Below, one piece after another: positions 27,939 through 36,390 of a stretch of DNA of 64,000 bases (position 1 is its first letter; each line of letters opens with the position of its first letter). The notes beneath the pieces were generated by a model that saw only the letters and a program-made list of their open reading frames with translations, was not told the DNA's origin and did no database searches. Position numbers and translations under genes: made by a program. This stretch comes from Brumimicrobium oceani (GTDB taxonomy: Bacteria > Bacteroidota > Bacteroidia > Flavobacteriales_D > Crocinitomicaceae): contig NZ_QFRJ01000002.1 in assembly GCF_003143775.1 (NCBI RefSeq), positions 1 through 64,000 on the forward strand, in the 5' to 3' direction.

Positions 27939-29110
27939 TGCTTAAGGTATTTCATTTTTCAAACAAACCACCTTTCCCATTAAAAGATGGGGGCTGTATA
28001 GCAATTTCAAGCATCTTGAAATCTTTGCTTTCAACGCCAAGTTTGAAGGTTACACACTTTACCTTATACACCCACAAACACACGTTTAGCGCAGAAAGCT
28101 ATCCAGAATCTTGGTTAAGTAGAATGGATGTTCATGCGGGATATGTAGATACAAAAACGAATATTTGGGGAGCTTTAAGTCATTTAATTCGTAATAAATC
28201 CTACAATGTAAGCCGCTTTTATGATAAGGGAATAGCGAAAAACGTAAAAGAAGAACTGGATAGAGGAAATTACAATGTAGCCATTTTAGAAAGTATATAC
28301 CTACTTCCCTATTTACAGCTTTTCAAAGAAAAAGGAATAAAAGTTATCGTAAGAACACACAACATTGAGCATCAAATTTGGGCTGGAATGAGCGAAAATA
28401 CGCCTTCTTTACTGAAGGGATGGTATTATAGAAAACTAGCTAAACAGTTGCTCACTTTCGAGGTGAATGAACTCTCAAAAGTCGATGGTATTATATCCAT
28501 CACCGAAGAAGACGCGAAATTCTTCCAACAGTTTGAGCCTAAAGTCATGACCACCGCTATTCCTACCTCAGTAAAAACAAATTTTCCTCCAGCAGATTAT
28601 TCAAAATCGGACTTTTATTTCTTAGGAGCTATGGATTGGATGCCTAATCAAGAAGGAATTCAGTGGATGATTAAGGAAGTCATTCCTGAAGGGTTAAAAG
28701 GAACTCAATTTTATGTTGGTGGAAAAAGCTTAAAAAAAGAAGAATTTAGCCACCCTACTCTAGTCAATTGCGGCGAAATTAAAAATGCTATTGAATTTAT
28801 TTCCGATCATGGAATTTGTATTATCCCCATGCAATCTGGAAGTGGTTTAAAAATTAAACTACTAGAAAACATGGCAATGGGAAAACCAATAATCACCACC
28901 TCGGAGGGAATTCGTGGTGTAAATATTTCCCATAACAAAGAGGTTTTGGTTGCCGATGATCCTAATGAATTTCGAGAATTAATGTACAAGCTTCATTTAG
29001 ATGAAAAGTTAAGAAAAAAGTTAGGGACCCAATCCAAATTGTATATTCGCAACAATTATAGTGAAGAAAAAATTACACGAAGACTCCTTGCATTCATCAA
29101 AGACATATAA
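27938..29110 (+). CDS. Glycosyltransferase family 4-like protein
   Basis: A 390-aa GT-B fold protein. The N-terminal domain begins with a family-typical HFSNKPPFPLKDGGCIAI, and a conserved RTHNIEHQIWAG sits near residue 148. The C-terminal domain has FLGAMDWMPNQEGI and a donor-site stretch SGSGLKIKLLENMAMGKPII (about 305-325). It likely transfers a sugar in envelope polysaccharide or lipid glycan synthesis; donor and acceptor are unknown. It overlaps the LptF/G-like gene by one base and is followed by a related glycosyltransferase. Confidence 0.85.
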   Translation: MLKVFHFSNKPPFPLKDGGCIAISSILKSLLSTPSLKVTHFTLYTHKHTFSAESYPESWLSRMDVHAGYVDTKTNIWGALSHLIRNKSYNVSRFYDKGIAKNVKEELDRGNYNVAILESIYLLPYLQLFKEKGIKVIVRTHNIEHQIWAGMSENTPSLLKGWYYRKLAKQLLTFEVNELSKVDGIISITEEDAKFFQQFEPKVMTTAIPTSVKTNFPPADYSKSDFYFLGAMDWMPNQEGIQWMIKEVIPEGLKGTQFYVGGKSLKKEEFSHPTLVNCGEIKNAIEFISDHGICIIPMQSGSGLKIKLLENMAMGKPIITTSEGIRGVNISHNKEVLVADDPNEFRELMYKLHLDEKLRKKLGTQSKLYIRNNYSEEKITRRLLAFIKDI

Positions 29111-30263
29111 GAAATTAGTGGTTATCACTTCGCGTTTTCCTTTTCCACTTGAGAAGGGAGATAAACTGCGTGCATATCATCAAATTAAGGAGTTAGCGAA
29201 GCATTTTGAAGTTCATTTAATTAGTACTTCCGAGCAAAAAGTTGAGGAAAAACACATTGATGAATTAGGTCCATTTTGTAAGGCGATTCATGTTTTCCCC
29301 ATCAATTCCCTTCAAAAGCTCATTGGTGTATCGACAAAACTATTCAGCAGAAAGCCTATTCAAGTGGGCTATTTCCACCATTATTCCATTCAACAAAAGG
29401 TCAACAAACTTCTTTCGGAAATTCAACCCGACCATATTTATTGCCAACTAATACGAGCGGCTGAATATGCAAAAAATTATCATGACTGTCCGAAAACAAT
29501 AGATTACATGGATGCCTTATCAAAAGGACTTGAAAGGCGATCTCTAAATGCCAAATGGATCAAAAAATACATTTTCGAAAGTGAATATAAGTGTTTAATG
29601 AATTATGAAAATTCAATTTTCGAATACTTCGAACACCATACTATAATTTCAAAGCAAGACAAACAGTATATTTTTCACAAAAACAGGTCTACCATTGAAA
29701 TTATTCCCAATGGTGTGGATGACTCTTTCCTAAAGCCGAATCCTAGCATCACGAAAAATGTGGATCTCGTTTTTATAGGAAATATGTCTTATCCGCCTAA
29801 TGTTACCGCTGCACAATTTATCGTTAACGAAATACTCCCTTTACTTTCGGCAGAAATAAAAGTAAAAATAGCAGGCTCAAATCCGTCTAGAGAAGTCACT
29901 AAATTAACTTCAAATCAAGTAGAGATAACAGGATATGTAGACAATATTCAAAATGCTTACAGAAGTGCGGAAATATTTGTTGCGCCAATGTTTTTAGGTA
30001 CTGGACTACAAAATAAGCTGTTAGAATCAATGGCGCTAGGAGTTCCGTGCATTACAACAAGCATGGCCAATAATGCCCTTGGAGCCACTCCCAATCAAGA
30101 GATTTTGATTGCGGACAGTGCAGAGGAGTTTGCAGCTCAAATTCAACGATTGAACGAAAGTCCTGAACTAAAACAGGAAATCATCGAAAATGGACGTTCA
30201 TTTATTGTTAAAAATTATGAATGGAGCAAAGTAACGGACAAACTCGTCCAACTAATGAAGTAA
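29061..30263 (+). CDS. Second glycosyltransferase of the same type
   Basis: A GT-B glycosyltransferase related to its upstream neighbour, with an N-terminal VITSRFPFPLEKGDKLRAYH and a C-terminal donor-site pattern GTGLQNKLLESMALGVPCIT. The listed frame opens with GTG at 29061 and would overlap the upstream gene by 50 bases. There is no ATG, and the GTG at 29118, 8 bases after the upstream stop and just before VITSRFP, fits the family start better. The protein is about 381-400 aa. The pair suggests two consecutive sugar additions in one pathway. Confidence 0.82.
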   Translation: MKKKLHEDSLHSSKTYKKLVVITSRFPFPLEKGDKLRAYHQIKELAKHFEVHLISTSEQKVEEKHIDELGPFCKAIHVFPINSLQKLIGVSTKLFSRKPIQVGYFHHYSIQQKVNKLLSEIQPDHIYCQLIRAAEYAKNYHDCPKTIDYMDALSKGLERRSLNAKWIKKYIFESEYKCLMNYENSIFEYFEHHTIISKQDKQYIFHKNRSTIEIIPNGVDDSFLKPNPSITKNVDLVFIGNMSYPPNVTAAQFIVNEILPLLSAEIKVKIAGSNPSREVTKLTSNQVEITGYVDNIQNAYRSAEIFVAPMFLGTGLQNKLLESMALGVPCITTSMANNALGATPNQEILIADSAEEFAAQIQRLNESPELKQEIIENGRSFIVKNYEWSKVTDKLVQLMK

Positions 30264-30290
30264 TGAGTTTATTATCCGGCTTTATTATCG

Positions 30291-30298
30291 TAAATTTG
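30291..30298 (+). promoter_or_regulatory. -7 box of the ribBA promoter
   Basis: TAAATTTG, a perfect TAnnTTTG match, lies 23 bases upstream of the ribBA ATG. No clear -33 element and no FMN riboswitch were seen in the 58-base gap. Confidence 0.5.
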
Positions 30299-30320
30299 CA
30301 CTAAATTTTAGAAAACAGCA

Positions 30321-31541
30321 ATGCAATATAAATTGAATACGATAGAAGAGGCGCTTGAAGACATAAAAGCAGGTAGAGTTGTTATTGTTATTGACGATGA
30401 AGACCGTGAAAACGAAGGTGATTTCCTTACCGCAGCTGAAAATGTAACTCCAGAGATTATAAATTTCATGGCTACACATGGTCGAGGATTAATTTGTGCA
30501 CCACTTGTAGAAGACAGGTGTGATGAATTAGGTTTAGACCTTATGGTTCAATCGAATTCAGCAGCCTACGAAACTCCATTTACAGTTTCTGTAGATTTAA
30601 TCGGTCATGGCTGTACGACAGGAATTTCTGCAATGGACCGCTACAAAACAGTGAAGGCATTAATAGATCCAGACATCAGACCTGAGGAATTAGGTAAGCC
30701 AGGACATATTTTCCCTTTACGAGCGAAACGTGGTGGAGTTTTAAGAAGAGCTGGACATACCGAAGCAGCAATTGATTTAGCGCGTTTGGCTGGATTTAAA
30801 CCTGCTGGTGTTATTGTTGAAATCCTCAATGAAGATGGGACAATGGCGCGTTTACCAGAATTGGTGAAAATCGGAGAAAGGTTCGGAATTAAAATCATTA
30901 CAATTGAAGATTTAATTAAATACCGTTTAAAGAAAGAAAGCTTAGTTGAACGTCAGGTTAAAATTCAATTACCAACAGAGTTCGGAGATTTCGAAATGAT
31001 TGCCTACGAAGATAAAAACAGCGGAGAAGAACATTTGGCTTTAATAAAAGGTGAATGGGACAAAGACGAACCTGTTTTGGTGAGAGTACACAGCTCTTGC
31101 ATGACGGGAGATATTTTTGGTTCTTGCAGATGCGATTGTGGACCACAACTTCACGAAGCAATGCGCATGATAGAAAAAGAAGGAAAAGGTGTGATTGTTT
31201 ATATGAATCAAGAAGGTCGTGGTATCGGAATGATGAATAAATTAAAAGCATACAAACTTCAAGAAGAAGGCTATGACACTGTTCAAGCAAACGAAAAGTT
31301 GGGTTTCAAAGGCGACCAAAGAGATTACGGAATTGGAGCACAAATTATTCGTGATTTAAATGTGCGCAAAATGCGTTTAATGTCTAACAACCCAACCAAA
31401 AGAACTGGATTGATTGGTTACGGCTTGGAGGTTGTAGAAAATGTTTCTTTAGAAATCGAAAGTAATAAGCACAATAAATTCTATTTGGAAACTAAAAGAG
31501 ACCGAATGGGACATACCATTGAGGTGAAGAATAATGATTAA
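30321..31541 (+). CDS. ribBA: Bifunctional DHBP synthase / GTP cyclohydrolase II
   Basis: Supplies both precursors of riboflavin: the N-terminal half makes 3,4-dihydroxy-2-butanone 4-phosphate from ribulose 5-phosphate, and the C-terminal half opens GTP. The 406-aa length is normal. The RibB part has [11 protein letters not shown] (about 26-36), THGRGLIC and [14 protein letters not shown]. The RibA part has the zinc cysteines in [17 protein letters not shown] (about 257-273) and NQEGRGIG. Both active sites look complete. It has its own promoter. Confidence 0.95.
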   Translation: MQYKLNTIEEALEDIKAGRVVIVIDDEDRENEGDFLTAAENVTPEIINFMATHGRGLICAPLVEDRCDELGLDLMVQSNSAAYETPFTVSVDLIGHGCTTGISAMDRYKTVKALIDPDIRPEELGKPGHIFPLRAKRGGVLRRAGHTEAAIDLARLAGFKPAGVIVEILNEDGTMARLPELVKIGERFGIKIITIEDLIKYRLKKESLVERQVKIQLPTEFGDFEMIAYEDKNSGEEHLALIKGEWDKDEPVLVRVHSSCMTGDIFGSCRCDCGPQLHEAMRMIEKEGKGVIVYMNQEGRGIGMMNKLKAYKLQEEGYDTVQANEKLGFKGDQRDYGIGAQIIRDLNVRKMRLMSNNPTKRTGLIGYGLEVVENVSLEIESNKHNKFYLETKRDRMGHTIEVKNND

Positions 31542-31551
31542 CTTTTAACTT

Positions 31552-31590
31552 TTAATGTTTAAGGATTAATGTTTAAGGATTAATGTTTAA
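31552..31590 (+). repeat. Short tandem repeat, 14-bp period
   Basis: The unit ttaatgtttaagga occurs twice in full, and the first 11 bases a third time, beginning 11 bases after the ribBA stop. This is the kind of low-complexity tract that varies in copy number. Confidence 0.8.
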
Positions 31591-31654
31591 TTATTAACGT
31601 TGAAGAGTTGGAGTTGGAGTTTTGACTATTTAAAGCTCAATGGTTGAGTTGTTT

Positions 31655-31688
31655 ACAGTAGCATCGTACAGTCGTGAGATGCTACTGT
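31655..31688. repeat. Hairpin next to the REP-type transposase remnant
   Basis: Arms acagtagcatc (31655-31665) and its exact complement (31678-31688) enclose 12 bases. It abuts the end of the truncated transposase frame at 31689. REP-associated transposases act on hairpins of this sort, so it may be a leftover recognition hairpin; it could also end transcription from ribBA. Confidence 0.5.
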
Positions 31689-31862
31689 TTAGATTTGATG
31701 GAACGGTTTATTACTGCCGAATTTCTTTTCTTGACAATGATGTAAACTGTCAATCAAAATATCTTTGTATTCGTTTCTAGTAAATACATCCAACCATTCT
31801 ACTACGGCAAAACTTACAAAATAGGCTGCTTCAGGGTTGTGAAATCTATAATTTCTACTCAT
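31689..31862 (-). pseudogene. N-terminal fragment of a REP-associated tyrosine transposase
   Basis: The 57-codon frame starts MSRNYRFHNPEAAYFVSFAV, which closely fits the beginning of Y1/REP-associated transposases (IS200-like, TnpA-REP) in Bacteroidota, and ends at a stop after NKPFHQI. The HUH motif and the catalytic tyrosine lie further on in intact proteins and are missing, so it cannot be active. Confidence 0.7.
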
Positions 31863-31976
31863 TTGATTTAGATTTATTGGGTTAAAACTTAAGAAGATAG
31901 TGAAAACTATTCAGTCAAAGTGTGGAATGGTGATTTTTTTTGTTGGCTTTTTTGGAGTGAGGTTTATGTTTGGAGA

Positions 31977-32024
31977 CCCAAGGCCACGAGAAGCTGCGCT
32001 AAATTTCGCGGCAGCTTGGGGGCT
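31977..32024. repeat. Palindromic repeat, copy 1
   Basis: The imperfect palindrome beginning cccaaggccacgagaagctg and ending gcagcttgggggct is nearly the same as the sequence after the ParE-type toxin genes at 40031-40083 and 48051-48103. Here it sits where the first half of a yoeB gene should be. Confidence 0.75.
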
Positions 32025-32174
32025 TACACTGGAACTGGTAAACCCGAACAACTTAAACATGAGCTTTCTGGTTACTGGTCAAGAAGAATTAACAAAGAAC
32101 ACCGTATTGTTTACGAAGTTTTTGAAGAAGAGAATAAGGTTGTTGTTCTTTCTTTAAAAGGACATTATTGGTAA
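32025..32174 (+). pseudogene. yoeB: C-terminal fragment of a YoeB-type toxin
   Basis: The frame reads [20 protein letters not shown] and [12 protein letters not shown], ending LKGHYW. This matches the C-terminal half of YoeB, the RelE-superfamily mRNA interferase, including the conserved GKPEPLK, WSRRI and EHRLVY motifs and the terminal HY. The N-terminal half is replaced by the palindromic repeat at 31977-32024 and unrelated sequence, and no YefM antitoxin is present. It is not expected to be functional. Confidence 0.75.
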
Positions 32175-32176
32175 TT

Positions 32177-32205
32177 CCTCGTGGACGAGAGTCTCGCACG
32201 AGCGG
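32177..32205. repeat. Short hairpin after the yoeB fragment
   Basis: Outer arms ctcgt/acgag and inner arms cgaga/tctcg form a compact GC-rich hairpin right after the yoeB stop. It may have been the toxin operon terminator. Confidence 0.45.
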
Positions 32206-32219
32206 TGGTACCAAATTAA

Positions 32220-32708
32220 TCAATTAAAATTGAACTTACGTAACGAATCAGATATGATTCGATTTGCAAGGTAAACTCCTTTATTAATACAATAATAAAA
32301 CCAAAAAAATGAAATCAAAAAGTATACTACAACTGTTAATAGTATTTCAACCCCATTAATTACATTAAAAGCTATCAAAGGTAGTGCTAAGGATAAAAGA
32401 ATTAGAATCAATTGTTTATAGAAATTTAATTGTATAATTATTTCAATCTTTTTTTCTTTAAAATCAATTTCATATTTACCGCTATACTGAACTCTCCTAA
32501 ATGCTCCTAGTTTATCAGAAACATCATTTTTACCAATTTGGTTACGTGAAAAACTCATTAAATTAGATTTTTTATTAATAATATGAAACTCTTTTTCGAT
32601 TAATTCTTTTTCGATAATTTTTAATAAAAAAACCTTAGAGTCAATATCCCGATTGTGTTTATTATAATTAATAATAATCTTATTTTTTTTTATGATAAAT
32701 CCACCCAT
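32220..32708 (-). CDS. Membrane protein downstream of an RHS tail; possible immunity protein
   Basis: A 162-aa, Lys/Ile/Asn-rich protein with two closely spaced membrane segments (about residues 98-117 and 119-140). No family is recognised. The base composition is more AT-rich than its surroundings, as expected for transferred genes. It starts 18 bases after the RHS-tail gene on the same strand, the position usually taken by an immunity gene in RHS/polymorphic-toxin loci. That role is inferred from position only. Confidence 0.6.
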   Translation of the reverse strand: MGGFIIKKNKIIINYNKHNRDIDSKVFLLKIIEKELIEKEFHIINKKSNLMSFSRNQIGKNDVSDKLGAFRRVQYSGKYEIDFKEKKIEIIIQLNFYKQLILILLSLALPLIAFNVINGVEILLTVVVYFLISFFWFYYCINKGVYLANRIISDSLRKFNFN

Positions 32709-32726
32709 TTTTATCTATAAATTAAC

Positions 32727-33617
32727 TTAATAAACCTTATCCTTGTCAGGCATCTCTTCAAAATCACTAGGGTTTACAATTATTATTGGAAGAGCAACTT
32801 TTTGAACCCCCTCTAGTACTGCTTCTGGAATCTGTTTAATTGTTAGCTTTAATAATTTAACTAGATTGTTAAACCCTTGTTCCCCTTCCATAGCGCCGTC
32901 TCTAAGAAATGTATCATAAATGTTTTCACCAAATGATTTTTCACTTGGACTAACAGATTCTTTAGGTTGGGTCGTTGAACCACTGTTAAGATTTTCATTA
33001 CCAATGTACATTTCTTCTCGTTTCCATACGCCCTCTTCTACTTCCTCAATTAAATCTAACTTAAGACCAGAATCATCTAGAAAATTATCAAAAAGCACTG
33101 GAACAGGGTCTTTATTATAATCAGTTTTTAACTCTTCTCCTCCTTTGTTTAATGAGTTTTTAGCCCAATCGACATTCTTATCTTTATCTTTCCAAGGTTT
33201 GCCAACTATTTCCTTTGCTGTAGCCATCAGATTTTCAAAATTCTTATCTTCGTTATAAAGTTTAATAGCAGCTCTCATTAAATCACTTTGTACTTTGGAA
33301 TTAAAAACTAGTTTCATTTCCAAACCCTCTAACTCAATAGCATGTATTAAATTATTCTCACTAAAAGCATAAGGACTATTGTGAGGATATTCAGCTGTCA
33401 AAGGGTCAACAGCAAAGAACCTCCCGACCCTTGGGTCGTGCATACGATATTTGAAGTTTACGCTATTTCCTTCACCCTTAATCTCATCATCAACTTCCTG
33501 TCCTTGGAAGCCATAACGGTATGAACCCACACAACTAATTCCGCTGACATTCAAATTATTACACACCACTTTTAGTGGTGATAAAGTTTCGTTATATGTC
33601 AGTTTCTTGCATCCCAT
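32727..33617 (-). CDS. Short RHS-core protein with variable tail (tail 2)
   Basis: A 296-aa protein that starts [18 protein letters not shown] and continues through the RHS core ([20 protein letters not shown], then [20 protein letters not shown]). After about residue 95 comes a tail with no similarity I recognise. Short orphan RHS proteins of this design are common in Bacteroidota. The first 37 codons lie inside the 8-kb element (up to the core at 33507), while the rest is outside it. This ORF is therefore a junction product. The following membrane-protein gene may be its partner. Confidence 0.75.
   Translation of the reverse strand: MGCKKLTYNETLSPLKVVCNNLNVSGISCVGSYRYGFQGQEVDDEIKGEGNSVNFKYRMHDPRVGRFFAVDPLTAEYPHNSPYAFSENNLIHAIELEGLEMKLVFNSKVQSDLMRAAIKLYNEDKNFENLMATAKEIVGKPWKDKDKNVDWAKNSLNKGGEELKTDYNKDPVPVLFDNFLDDSGLKLDLIEEVEEGVWKREEMYIGNENLNSGSTTQPKESVSPSEKSFGENIYDTFLRDGAMEGEQGFNNLVKLLKLTIKQIPEAVLEGVQKVALPIIIVNPSDFEEMPDKDKVY
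33507..33529. repeat. RHS-motif core repeat, left junction
   Basis: The core gaagccataacggta followed by tgaaccca is shared by the left, middle (41527-41549) and right (49547-49569) junctions. Left of 33507 the sequence encodes tail 2 (QGQEVDD); right of it, the element. I read it as the left attachment site. Confidence 0.75.
33564..33580. repeat. Small perfect palindrome near the element end
   Basis: caccact and agtggtg flank ttt, about 40 bases inside the element from the core, within the codons for LSPLKVV. It could be an arm-type site for a recombinase, or may simply reflect coding. The copy-2 equivalent is 41584-41600. Confidence 0.4.
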
Positions 33618-33637
33618 TGAGAACTCTAAATTAAGTG

Positions 33638-33677
33638 TTTTTTTCTTTCAAATGAAAATTCTAGTGAAAGAAAAAAA
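33638..33677. terminator. Bidirectional terminator-like hairpin
   Basis: A 13-bp stem of T-run plus ctttca with its complement encloses a 13-base loop, just upstream of the MGCKKLTY start. Long T-runs on both strands would allow termination in either direction, separating the RHS ORF from the non-coding region. Confidence 0.5.
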
Positions 33678-33679
33678 AT

Positions 33680-34400
33680 CACGCCTGGGATAACAGCTCT
33701 TTGACGATGTTTAATAAACTCTTCACAGAGAAAGTTTATTAAAAAAGGAGAAGTCTGGAGCCAGGAAGATCTTAGTTAAAAAAGAAAAAATTGTTTATTC
33801 AACATTGACGAAGAGCCGCCCTCGGCAGGAGCCTGCAGAGCAACCTACCTGAGCTAAGCGAAGGGAAAAAACATCTGATAAGCGGAGTGTGTTCCGACTA
33901 TGGAGTTTACGCAATAGAAGTGGCAAAACGAAGCTGCGAACGCACGCGAATGGAGTGAGGGTGGAAGTTGCAGAAGTTTTGAGGAGTTCCGACGATAAAC
34001 GCAACGACCTATGTTGCGTGCAAAAAATGCACAAGTTTACGAGCATTTTTTTGTAGACAACACAAGGCTGTGGCGTGATTTTTTTGTATTCCATTGAAAG
34101 AAAAAAGACCAACTTTTAGGAACGAAGAAGTTGGGCTAAATTGACTTTACAAAAAGCATGACACAGCCGAAGCCCGAAGCGACTCAGCGGTGAGCCAAAC
34201 AAGAAGTGGCGGTGGATGTAAGCTGTATTGAGGCACGAAAATACGGCTTGCAGACAAAGTAGCCATGAATGACGAGCGCACGCAACGTAATGAATAAAAC
34301 AAGTGAAGTGAAGCAATGCTTGCAAAAGCTTTGTGTAACGAAACGACAAAAACAAGGGCGAAAGCGCAGCGAAGCTCTGTATTACCCTTGTTTTTGTGTT
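33680..34400 (+). ncRNA. Candidate large structured non-coding RNA with boxA-like motif
   Basis: About 720 bases, richer in G+C than the surroundings, without a convincing ORF. On the plus strand GCTCTTTGA (33696-33704) matches the boxA antitermination element of rRNA leaders. Many stems follow: 33710-33743 (11 bp), 33999-34019 (7 bp), 34022-34051 (9 bp), 34220-34249 (10 bp with a G-U) and 34346-34397 (13 bp, followed by gtttt, possible terminator). Two minus-strand frames here (33795-34112, 34116-34355) look like chance. Transcription and strand are inferred. Confidence 0.45.
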
Positions 34401-34451
34401 TTATGAATAAAGTGAGTACGTGAGGAATACCATATTTCCCCCGTTTTTTCT

Positions 34452-34622
34452 TTAGCTATTCCTTTCATTCGAAGCCTTTTTCTTAGCATCTTCTCTAAAC
34501 ATTTTCTGTAATCGCAAAACTTTCTCTGCCGTTTCATTTGGAATGTCAAACCAATGCTTAGAACCATCTTTTTTCAAAATATAAGCTCTTCTTGTGTTCT
34601 CTTCTGTTTTCATGTCTTTCAT
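34452..34622 (-). CDS. Small 56-aa protein at the end of the recombinase operon
   Basis: The frame starts MKDMKTEENTRRAYILKKDG and ends at TAA (34452-34454). The ATG overlaps the stop of the upstream recombinase (ATGA), a strong sign of coupled translation. The protein is highly charged (Lys/Arg/Glu), with a WFDIPNETAEKVLRLQKMF helix. No family is recognised; a small accessory or DNA-binding factor for recombination is plausible. Confidence 0.6.
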   Translation of the reverse strand: MKDMKTEENTRRAYILKKDGSKHWFDIPNETAEKVLRLQKMFREDAKKKASNERNS

Positions 34623-35476
34623 TTTAATGGATGATATTTTTGAACCTCCTTTTTTAACTCCTCAACGTTCGTTTGCTTATATTTCTCGGTAGCTGATGGA
34701 TATTTATGGCCAGAAAAAACTTGAACAACTCTTAAATCATTTCCAGATTTTAAAAGATTGGTGATCACGCTTTGGCGGATGGTTTTTGGATTTAGATTTC
34801 TGTCTAAAAATAAGTGCTTAAACGTTCCCACTAAATAACTGATTTGTTCTCCAGTTTCAGGGTTTCCGAGTTTGTTGATGATTAAAATATTGGATTTTCT
34901 TTTTATGATTTTTGGTCTAACTTCAGTAATGTACTTATGAAAAATGAGGATCTGTTTAGATTTTAATTTCAAAGTTCTACTGTTCAATTTTGAAGAAGAT
35001 TTAATGTAAATTTCAGCCTTTTCTAAATCAAGATCTTTAAGTTCTATTCTTGTTAATTCTCCAGTTGTTAAGCCTTGATAAATCAGTAAACTTAAAACAA
35101 CTTGATTCTTGGTTTTTAAATTAATATACCGCTCTTTTCTGTCTAAAAGCTGTTCTAATTCATCACTTGTAAATAAATCTTGAAGTTGGATATTTCTATT
35201 TTGTTTGTCTTTTAAATTGATAAACTTGCAAGGATGATCTTGCCGAAGGTCGGCAGCCACTAGAAAACTGTAATATTTCTTTAAGCTGTATAAAATCGTT
35301 CTTACGCTCTGCGGATTTTTATACTGTTCTCTTAGCTTTCCGATATAGTCCATAATATCGCTGTAAGTTGCTGTTTTATGGTTTGGATTTGCTTTTTGGT
35401 AAATCTGTATGTCTCGTAAATATCTATCTGCTGTGCCTTTAGTGTGGCGTTTATTTAAGTAGTCTTCTAGTTTCAT
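34619..35476 (-). CDS. Tyrosine recombinase-like protein with degenerate active site
   Basis: A 285-aa protein with the phage-integrase layout: an N-terminal SAM-like core-binding domain (about 1-85) and a catalytic domain. The second His is kept in SGHKY (His257), the nucleophile candidate is Tyr266 (ATEKYKQ), and Arg234 lies in KTIRQS. However, the first Arg (usual GLR) is Thr137 in GLTTGEL, and the HxLRH box reads KTIRQ. With two or three catalytic positions lost, it is probably an accessory partner of the neighbouring recombinase. It starts 15 bases after that gene. Confidence 0.8.
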   Translation of the reverse strand: MKLEDYLNKRHTKGTADRYLRDIQIYQKANPNHKTATYSDIMDYIGKLREQYKNPQSVRTILYSLKKYYSFLVAADLRQDHPCKFINLKDKQNRNIQLQDLFTSDELEQLLDRKERYINLKTKNQVVLSLLIYQGLTTGELTRIELKDLDLEKAEIYIKSSSKLNSRTLKLKSKQILIFHKYITEVRPKIIKRKSNILIINKLGNPETGEQISYLVGTFKHLFLDRNLNPKTIRQSVITNLLKSGNDLRVVQVFSGHKYPSATEKYKQTNVEELKKEVQKYHPLK

Positions 35477-35491
35477 AGTTTATTGTTTTTC

Positions 35492-36373
35492 TTAAAGTTT
35501 ATCCAATTGATTTTTACTCACTTTAGCATAAATCTGAGTGCTTTCTAAAAAGCTGTGTCCTAAAAAATCTCTTACGTTTTCTATGCTTAAACCATTCTCC
35601 AGTAAATGCGTAGCGATGGAATGGCGAAGACTGTGAAGGCTTATATTTCGACTTCGCTCAATATCCGCCTTCTCTAATTGTGCTTTATCTATCAACTCTT
35701 TCAGCGTTTTGACAAGCATTTTTGGATTTACTCTTCTGCCCATTTGTCCTGTTAGAAAAGCTGTTTCCCCTGGCTTTGATCTGCGTTCTTTTAAAGCATA
35801 GTTTAGAAGGTCATTCTTTACGTTTTCACTCATTGGAACAACTCTTCTTTTTGCTCCCTTTCCTTCTCTAACATACAGAAGTGAACTCCTAAAGTGAACA
35901 TCCTTTATATTCAAATTAATTCCTTCAGATCTTCTAAGGCCACAGCCGTAATAAATTCCCAAAACAGCTCTTTGCCAGTGATTTTCGCAAGTCTCATAAA
36001 GCTCACCTACTTCCTTTAAACTTAAGATTTCTCTTGGCTTTGTTTTAGGCGCCTCGAACTCAAGACCGCTGATTGGATTCATTTGTATTTTTCCGTTTGC
36101 TTCCAGCCATTTAAAGAACAGTTTTAAGCCGTAAATATGATGGTTAATGTGGTTTTCGCTCAGCGTTCCGGGTTTTCTTTTATTGGGCCTGGTTTGCAAA
36201 TACTCATAATGGGTTTGGATTTGCTCGGAAGTGATTGCCGGTATATTTTTGATTTGCTGAACCTTTAAAAACTCCTTTACGCAAGAGGGAAGCATTAAAA
36301 CCGTGCTTTTAGAATAACCCAAACGCTCTAAATGACTTTTAAAATTTTTGACTGCCTTTTCAATTTCTTCCAT
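35492..36373 (-). CDS. Tyrosine recombinase / integrase, complete active site
   Basis: A 293-aa XerC/D-like protein. From the ATG at 36373 the catalytic residues are Arg147 (GLRRSEG), His247 and Arg250 (LHSLRHS), His273 (LGHS) and Tyr282 (TQIYAKV), with a Lys in the GKGAKRR strand. The N-terminal domain is the SAM-like DNA-binding fold. A GTG two codons upstream is an alternative start. It is probably the enzyme that joins and cuts the element at the RHS core, together with the degenerate partner encoded downstream. Confidence 0.88.
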   Translation of the reverse strand: MEEIEKAVKNFKSHLERLGYSKSTVLMLPSCVKEFLKVQQIKNIPAITSEQIQTHYEYLQTRPNKRKPGTLSENHINHHIYGLKLFFKWLEANGKIQMNPISGLEFEAPKTKPREILSLKEVGELYETCENHWQRAVLGIYYGCGLRRSEGINLNIKDVHFRSSLLYVREGKGAKRRVVPMSENVKNDLLNYALKERRSKPGETAFLTGQMGRRVNPKMLVKTLKELIDKAQLEKADIERSRNISLHSLRHSIATHLLENGLSIENVRDFLGHSFLESTQIYAKVSKNQLDKL

Positions 36374-36390
36374 ACACACTTTCTTGGGTC

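Noticed and set aside
30263-30320. FMN riboswitch before ribBA
   Set aside because: The gap is only 58 bases and shows none of the conserved FMN-element sequence.
31900-32157. 85-codon plus-strand frame overlapping the yoeB fragment
   Set aside because: It runs through the palindromic repeat in a frame different from the recognisable YoeB motifs and has no similarity of its own.
33795-34355. Two minus-strand frames of 105 and 79 codons in the element's non-coding region
   Set aside because: Composition is Ser/Leu/Arg/Cys-rich and unlike other proteins here, there is no domain pattern, and the DNA is full of stem-forming pairs. They are better explained as chance frames across a structured region.
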